64,000 bases of DNA from Agrypnia vestita (taxonomy: Eukaryota; Arthropoda; Insecta; Trichoptera; Phryganeidae): NCBI GenBank assembly GCA_016648135.1, contig JADDOH010002101.1:51540-115539 (forward strand), written 5' to 3'. A model generated the notes under the pieces. The model saw nothing but the letters and a program-made list of their open reading frames with translations, did no database searches and was not told the origin of the DNA. Position numbers and translations under genes: made by a program. Shown one piece after another: positions 23,701 to 32,700 of this stretch (its first letter is position 1; every line of letters begins with the position of its first letter).

Positions 23701-26700
23701 TATGTGGTTTATATGCATTTGGCATCCTTTCGAGGTAGATAACCGTACTTGTACGGCACTGAGATTTATGTTTTTGCTACTTTCCACGAGTAACTGACAA
23801 GTTCCAGAGTCATATTTTCCCGTACGAGAGAATGACGAGTGTTCTGGGTTGTACGAGGCGTTCGGACTGCAGACCAAGTGCCTCGCTGGTACAGACATTT
23901 TTCTGATAAGTCCGACTGTTGCGGACATGCCTATGATGGTAAGTATCATCGATTTGAAATATTTCCGAATATTTTCTGACCAACCTCCTTATGAACGAGA
24001 AGCATCTATACCGGCTTGAGAACAACCAATTTGATAGCCCTGAAAAGGGCCTTGTAACGCGTTCTCCATACGAGCGGCAATTACAAGGTGTGACGTTACC
24101 CACCCCGGCACCGGGCTACCGCGCCCGAGCGACTCAATAAGGGTCATACACATTCATATTCGAGTAGCTTGTTGGTCTTGTGGTTAGGACACTGGCCTCG
24201 TGATCCAAAGGTTGCGGGTTCGAACCTCACTCCAGACTAGCAAGTTAGTCCTATTTTCATAGTACATGCGTTTAGCTTAGTTTGAAAATAGTAAGAATAT
24301 TGATGTGACACGTATTCCGTGTTCACATCTCTATTTTTAAAAAAAAAAAAAATAATAAAAAAAAAAAAAAAAAAAAAAAAATATTTAATATTTTCACCCC
24401 TGAAAATAGGGGTGAAAATATAAAATACAAATAAGAAAGGTTTAAAATTGAATAATTTAGAAATTTGTTGCGTTAGGGAGGCGGTGAATAATAAAGTACC
24501 TCTCATTAATAACCAAATTAATTTTCCATATACCCCTTTGTTCAATTTAGCGTTCACAAGAGATGTGGTAACACCCACTTTAGACCCCGCCCCCTCTCAC
24601 TCTCTCTCGTTAGATCCCTGAGTTGTTCAGTAGTTCAATTTCTCTGACAAGACTAACACGCACGTGAACAATAGTGGTGATAGTTTTACAATAGTTTTAC
24701 AATACTATGGTTGGGGTGTATACTGTTGTGAATGTAGTTGTGGAGTGTTGGTCCTGACGAAGAGACGGGTACCTCTCGAAACCGGTAGACCGTAAATCTG
24801 GTAGTGGTTTTTACTAAGTTTCTGTAATTATTAATTTGTTCATTTATCCCAATTATAATAATTTCGTTGCCTGTCTGTCCGTCTGTCCATCTGTATGTCT
24901 TTCTGTGCCCGTAACTTCTTTATAGTAAAAAAATATTTATTTCTACTTCAAAATTTTTCTTTTCTTAATTATGTATACATATAAGTTTAAAGTAATTACC
25001 AGGAAACCAGCATCGATTCTCTCCAAAATTTGGTCTAATGAAGTTCTCAGGTAAGTTGGCCCAAAACTGCAAGAAGGCAGACACTCCTGTGAGGGCCAGG
25101 GGAGTGCCCCAAGCATACAGGCAGTAGATTATGAAACGACGCCTCTCGCTTTTCTGGCGACCGTGACGTTGGATGCAGATTGACGATCTGGCAAAACAAA
25201 TATGAACATTGATAATCACCGTTTGATTGGATTTTAAGTAAAAACTAGTTTTATACGAAGCACATAGAACAATACATTTTAATTCAATTTTATTAGTGGA
25301 GATTAACATTTAAAGACAGGGCCTAATACATGATACCTCTAAATTACCATTAACTAGTGAATATGATAATCAGTTAAATTATAACAATGAGAACCAGTAG
25401 AAGAAAGAGAGATGATGGGGATGAATTAAAATCTGTCTGTTAATAATAAAAAAAATATTGGAGGTATTATGGTCTTCATGAAAATATTTGATATAATAGG
25501 GAAATTTCACATATTACAAATCCCGATGAAAATAAGCATAATATGAAATAGATTCAAAAATATTAATAACTATCTGTTTGTACCCGGCGTTGCACGGATT
25601 AAGGATTAAGTTAAACAAAGGTTCCAATGTTAATTTCTCAACAATTAAGGCTGGCCTTATTGGTGGGAGACTTTCAAGTCACCCGCGAACAAGTACGGCT
25701 AGTCCGTAACTTTTGAGGCCTTTTTAGCCTTGATACCATGATACCACGTGATACCATGCCGAAACGTCGGCCTAAGTCTCCTCAGGGAGACCATTCACAG
25801 GAAACGCGAGATATTCCAGAAATTACTTTTTTATATTATTATATATATATATATATGTTATAATGAAGGTTTTCACGGGTGTTAGAAATGTTAGTATTAA
25901 TTTCTTTGAGGATAACCCGCATCAAAATCTGGTCCTCAGAAGGACCATTCGTCAACCGACGTTTCGCCTGAATCACAACAGGCATCTTCAGGGTGTCTTG
26001 TTAATATTTCCGTCACGAGGGGTAGTGCGAGGAGGTCCGTTTGTATCGGAAGCTTATTACCAAGTGAGGTCTGGCAAGTCAAAATCTAAATTTGGGTACT
26101 CTGGTCATTATTGGCCTTAATGGTTTTTGGGAATTTCGTATTAAATATTGGGTGTTCCGTTGGTGGCCGTTGTTGGCCTTAATGTCGTTTGTCTGGCTCT
26201 TTGTGATGCGCTTTGTCTCGATGTTTTCTGTTCGGATAAATATCGACACAATAACGAATTCGAACAGATAAATATCGACACAATGGAAGCAACATCGAGT
26301 ACAAAGCGCATCACAAGGAGCCAGACAAACGCCATTAAGGCCAACAACGGCCGGGAACACCAAATATTTATTACGAAATTCCCAAAACGAGAATATATAT
26401 ATATATACCTACAAAACTCAATGTCTGTCTGTCTGTCTGTTCTATATACTAATCCACACCGTTTGTCCGATTCGATTCAAATTTTGCATACTTATTCTTT
26501 GAGACCCGATGGGTAACAAAGGCAATATTTACCCCCTAATATCATACCCCTTCCACTCCCCCTGACATTTTTCGATGCAAATCTGTACCGTTTGACCGAT
26601 CGGACTCAAAATTTGGAAACTTATTCTTTAGGACTCAGCGGGTAAGATAGGCGATATTTGGCCCCTCTTCCCCTCGCCCTAACATATTATCTATTCAAAT

Positions 26701-29700
26701 CTGTACCATTTGATCGATCGGACTCAAAATTCGGAAACTTATTCTTTAGGACTCAGCTGGTAAGATAGGCGATATTTCGCCCCTCTTCCCCTCCCCCTAA
26801 CATATTATCTATTCAAATCTGTACCATTTGATCGATCGGACTCAAAATTCGGAAACTTATTCTTTAGGACTCAGCGGGAAGCTGAGGCGATATTTCCCCC
26901 TATTCTCATACTCCTTCCCCTCCCCTGATATATTTTCGATGCAAATCTGTACCGTTTGACCGATCGGACTCAAAATTTGGAAACTTATTCTTTAGGACAC
27001 AGCGGGTAACATAGGCTACATCTTCCCTCTCCTCCTTTACCCCTTACCCTCCTTCTAATATATTTTCTATGCAAATCTATACCGACTCAAAATTTGGTAA
27101 CTTATTCTTTGGGATCGGCAAGTAACATCGACTATATTTCCTCCCTCCCCTTTTACCTTTTCTCCTCCCCTGATATATTTTCGATGCAAATCTATACCGT
27201 TCGAATCAAACCTTTGTTTCCTTTTTAAATCCTTAACCCGTGCAATGCCGGATACGAACAGCTAACATCAGGGCGGCTTTTGATTCCACTCGGCTACCGC
27301 TGGCTCCAACATAAGCACTAATTTTACTATGCTCCCGTTTGAACACTAGTTACAGACTTAAAATTAATTTAATATAAAAGTACCCTATAAATTACCTGAA
27401 TGTCCACCATATATCGAAGCACATGACGTTGACCCAGAAGAAGCTTACCATGAAGAAGAAGTATAAACTAAAGGCTGGAACATAAAAAAAATATATAGTT
27501 TTAAGCAACCCGTATATATATTCACACCAAAATCTGGTATGATATTGGAAGCAAAACTATAAATTGTTATGGAAACGGCATAAATCTCTCAATATTGCAT
27601 AAATTCACAATCAGTTAATAGGTTTACAGACAAACTACCAATAATACAAAAAAAACTCGTCGGTTGTTTTTGTATTATTGGTAGTGTTGGTCTGTTAATT
27701 TTCGAAATATCCTAAATCCAACAGCTTGGGTTCAATATATCCTAAATTCATCATATTTTCTTTTTTTTGCAGGAAATATTAGTGTTCGGTATTCACATTC
27801 ATTTTAATATTCATTTACTAGCGGTTTGTACCCGACATTTCTCGGGTAACAGATTTAGTTTAAACAATTGTGGCGGGAATATTCCATTGTATTGCTAAAC
27901 CTCGTAATAATAACAGTGTTTCCATTTAAGAGGGCAGAGTTTCCAGGCAGGATGTGGATGGGATACCTGGAAGTGGTGAGGAATGACTGTACATATTTTT
28001 TATTTTAAAGTTATAAAATGCAATTAAAAATGCTTGGTTCAGTTCTGTATGATTATTTATTTGTACGATTGTACGATGGCGGACGGATCGCTACCATCGC
28101 ACGCGGGTCGGGGATTAGAAAGAAATACTTTATTTCCAATCTCCGGCGATGATGATTGACAATATTCTGATACCCGAGATACACTGGGCCAAAGCTAACT
28201 ATAAAACAGTTTTCCTGGTACGTCGAGTGCCGATTCAATCCGCAATTTTTCTTCATTGATTTAAAATTTCTTTCGATCCAAGTAGAAAATCTACGACATA
28301 ACTTTATTTCAGCTAGTGGGCCGCCTGTCTCCGTGTAATAAATCTTCTGTTCGCCGTATTGCTTGTCTTGTTTGTCACTTTTTTGCTGTTAGAGATGTTT
28401 GATAGTTTCCGATTAGATTAATCCGTTTAGATCCGAATAGAACCGTTTCTCTCGTGTCTACCAAAAGCGAATCTGCCGCTACGACTTGACAGCTGTAGTT
28501 TTGCGCACCGTCGCCAGGGGCGCCATTGATTTGCTACTCGTTCAAACATCTCAAACCAATAATGAAAATGTGTGTATGTGTAATGTGTAGTGTATATGTG
28601 TATAAACGCCTAAACACATGCATTGGATGAGGACAGTTCCGAACATTTTTGAAATATTCCCATATCTCACCCAAAAAAATACAAATTTCTTCAGAAATTT
28701 TATCAGAAGTTAGCCGCGTTATCCTCTGATCCACTGCGAGCAAGACGTAGGCCAGGAAGAGGCCGGCCACGTAGCTCATCAGGGCCTTGCCGTGCAGGTT
28801 CCTCAGCTCGGGGACTATGGCGTACACGAGGAACGTGGCCACCAGGAATGGAAGAGAGATCATGATGCCTAGAAGAAGAAAAAGGCACAATTATTTTTAG
28901 AAAAAATGACTGGTGATGGTAATCAGAGGAAATGATGGGTCACAAGAACTTCGGCATTGAAATTGTTTCTTATCTACTCGCTTGCCCCGTTCCAAAATAC
29001 TGGAATTCCACGAAGATCCCGTAAAAAAACTTTTAGTATTTAAACTTTTATATACATTGATCTCGATAAAAATGACGAAAAATGGTGCATTTTGTTTGTT
29101 CGTTTTACTGTGAAAAACAATTATTATCTTTTTACAATGTAACTAAATGTAATTAGTGTAAATTCTTGATTACGGCGCAACGGGCCGCTAGTTCTGGTGC
29201 AATCCTGACTATGTTACTGTAATAGATCTGAGGAACGTATGTCGCGACGCCAGAAAGAGGCTGCATGACAGAGAGAGAGAATGTATAAAAGGGCGCACGA
29301 ATGTCGAGTCGAGACTCTTTTTACTACCATTGTTATCGAGACCGCATCTTACTGTATAAACGATTGTCTAAACCAGTGTTATTACCGAATAAATACTTAC
29401 GAGAACGAAGTCTTTACTTGGAGCAACCTCATCCCGAAACAAGAGTATTACAGTTACAATGTGGAGCAAGCGAGTTTTTAGTCTAAATGGAGCCTACGGG
29501 AAGAGGACATCAACAAAAGCACTAACAGAAACCTATTAAAAAAATATATATTCACATTAATCTTTTTCACAGCACTTCTTCAAATAAAAAAGAAATGTCG
29601 AAATTTTAGAATTTCGAAAAAGCGTTAAAATAACTTTTGAAGTTACACTTTTTAGGCGCTTTTGGGTGAAATTTTAGTTTTGCATTTAAATTATAGAGTA

Positions 29701-32700
29701 AAGAATGCAGATATTTGGAATGAATGTAAAGCTGATCTTAGCATAATTAATAGAATTAAAAAAGGGTCGCTCAGCTGGTTTGGGCATGTTGAGCGTATGT
29801 ATGAGGAAAGAATCTTAAGAAAAATATATAATGCAAGTGTTAATGGCGCCAGAAAGATTGGGCGACCGCGGAAGACGTGGCTTGACCAGATTAACCAGAT
29901 ACTGGAAGTTAGAAGCCTTAACAACCGGCGAGCTTGCATACGAAGATGTATGAATGTGGATGAGGCGAGAGTTGTATGTCAGGACAGAAGAGTGTGGCGC
30001 TCTATCATGCTCCTCCCCTCCCATGGGGAAATGGCGTGATGGTAAGTAAGTAAGTACGTATTATTCGGCGGAAGTTTTCACGCCATGATGTTATTTAATA
30101 CGGATATCTCTTTAGTTGTCAAATCTTGCGGCTGGTTGGCTTCGCGCTTTCTCACGTTCAAATATTTCTTCATTTCACTGTACTTTGGCAGTTGTGCTGT
30201 GAGAAGTGATGCGCTGATATTTTACGTATGGCAAAGAAGTATGACTTCTAACGCGCATACACGCATCCAAAATGTTCTTTTTGAATAGCTTATGTGTATA
30301 AGCCAGTGCATTAAAACATGAGCTATACATCTTATTTCAAAATACTCCCCTCATGCCACTGGTAGTGTAGTAAGATAGGTGCGTCTGCTAAATTTCATCA
30401 CGTTAGTGCGACCTTCGAACAATATCGTAACGTCTGACATTTTGGTAAAAATTGCCTTTTTTTTAAGAAATTTTCTCTTTAAAAACGTTAAGATGTTGTC
30501 AAAATTTCCGGTAGGTATTTAGTTTATGAGATAATAAAAAACAAAATCGTGTTTTTGTAGCACTTGAATAGTTGATTTGAAAACAAATAAAATGTATGAA
30601 TTATAATATATATCACATGTCTAAAATAAAGAAATTAGTTTATTTTATTATACTAAATTATACTGTCCCATTTTTGTAAAGGTTTTACGTCATGGGCAAT
30701 GAATCGAATTTACGCCGAAGAAATCGACAAATTAATATTTATTCTTTGAACTTTGATTCATCTTATAATTATTTTGTCTCTGTAACTCCGTAAAAATCAA
30801 AAAATATTATGCTTATATGTGTTGGCATTGCTTATGCTCAAATCTTTATGATTGTCTGTAGGTACACATAATAAAAAAAGATCCCGGAGTATTATTTTGT
30901 GAAAAACTCGCCTATGAAAATAACATCGAATACGACGTCATTGTCATCGTCTTTGTCATTTTTCGGTTCATCTCCAGTGCAGATGATCGGCAGGTACTTG
31001 GTGGTCCAGTCAGCCCCAGTATAGTCCTCCGGCGTTTCGGGAAAGGCATCTATGCAGTAGAACATCTGACTTAGGATCCTGGGTTCAGAATAGAAGCTAG
31101 GAATGTAAAGTTGGCCATTCTGGAAAGAAACAATAGATTCAAAGAAACGAGAACACCAGCACTACTTCATAAATCGGTCCGATCAAGATCTTTAACCTTA
31201 CTTCTTACCAGTGTAAAACAGAAGAGAACGCCGATGCATGATGATCATTAAATTGGGGCTTATTTTAATTTTATACATTACCATCTAAATTTTGAGAGTA
31301 ATAGAAATTTTCATCTATATGTTTACCTAATACTTTACCTGTAGATGAGAGGTTCTGTTACTCTCGGAGTGAATTGTATCCCGAATCTCGGAATATGGAT
31401 ACCACCAAATAAAAGACAGGTGGTTACGTTTTTCTCCAGTGTATTCTCAGACTCTTTATAACCGATCTTCACTTAAACCCAGCGCTAACCCACATGCTAG
31501 TTAGTAGAAAAGAGAGCGAGAGCTTGCGCACTTCCCTTCACACTTTCGTTAAAGTGGCCGGCCTGAATATACCACATTTAATTATTAATATTATATTTAT
31601 TGTTACGTTTTAAATTTTTAATGAAACATACTCCATGCAAGTAACTTTATTAATAATTGCTTGAAATATTGCTTGCAACTTAAGCCCTGGTAGACTGCCC
31701 TGAAAGATGTCTAGCCGTACCTTTATGGCAAAGGCGCGTTGCGTTTCCGAGCTTATAAATTGTTGACATTTACTTCTCGGCGGGCATATCATTCAAATTA
31801 GTCAAGATGTAATGATTAAAAGTCCGAATAGACTACGTCTACATGGCTATCCGGTAAGTTTCTATAGAATTTAAGCGTATCATTTTCGATTCCAACAGCG
31901 TAAGTCAAATATTATATAAACTTTGTCTGTTGCAGGACTTTACTTAACCATTGGGTGACATTGTTATCTCTGCATTTGTGGTGCATCATATAAAAATGCC
32001 ACAGCAGCATTATTATATACTACCCGCGGAGGGCGTATAATCACCCACTATTATTAACGTGTATGGATCCATCACGGAAGGCCGGCAATAAATGGGCGCT
32101 TGGGAGTTGAATCACATGAAACCGCAATTTCACAATGGAATCATTCGCATTAGAATAGTTTCCACGTAGGGGACAACTACAGATGCCAGTATATGACAGA
32201 ATAAATTTATTCCTCACTTGTCTGATGCAATTTGACGTCCATTCCTGAATTCTACGGCAAAATGTTCCATTCGGACTTGAAATCGGCGGAGCAATCTCAA
32301 TCAATGTTTTGTGCAGTTTGGACATGCTATGAACATTAACAAATATGTGCCCACATTCTAATTTGTTCTTTATTAATTATATTTTGTCATGTCAACATGT
32401 ATTGTTATATTTGATATGAATTTCACTTCTGATGTGTGTGTGCACATTATGATTTCCAACAGATAACCTCCAAATAATTGTCTAAATTTTGACATGCCAG
32501 TAACGGAAGACAAGGCACTTCAGAAGAGTAAATTATATCTCTTTTTCCTACTTTGAGTATTGTAAATTCTACCTACTACATAACCCCACAATGGGAATAA
32601 TGATTTTAACGAAACTTTCTACGTTGATGTAATTGACAATCTAACTAATTATTTCAACATTCCATAAATTCATATGATTACCAGTACTTTTATTTAAATC

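Noticed and set aside
24164..24240. tRNA gene
   Set aside because: A and B boxes are good, but the copy continues into a repeated body with an A-rich tail, and a second copy exists; it is a SINE head. The same holds at 44284, 44806 and 51400.
26148..26516. 122-codon frame across the palindrome
   Set aside because: Reads through the inverted duplication and into (AT)n and GTCTG repeats; no coherent protein.
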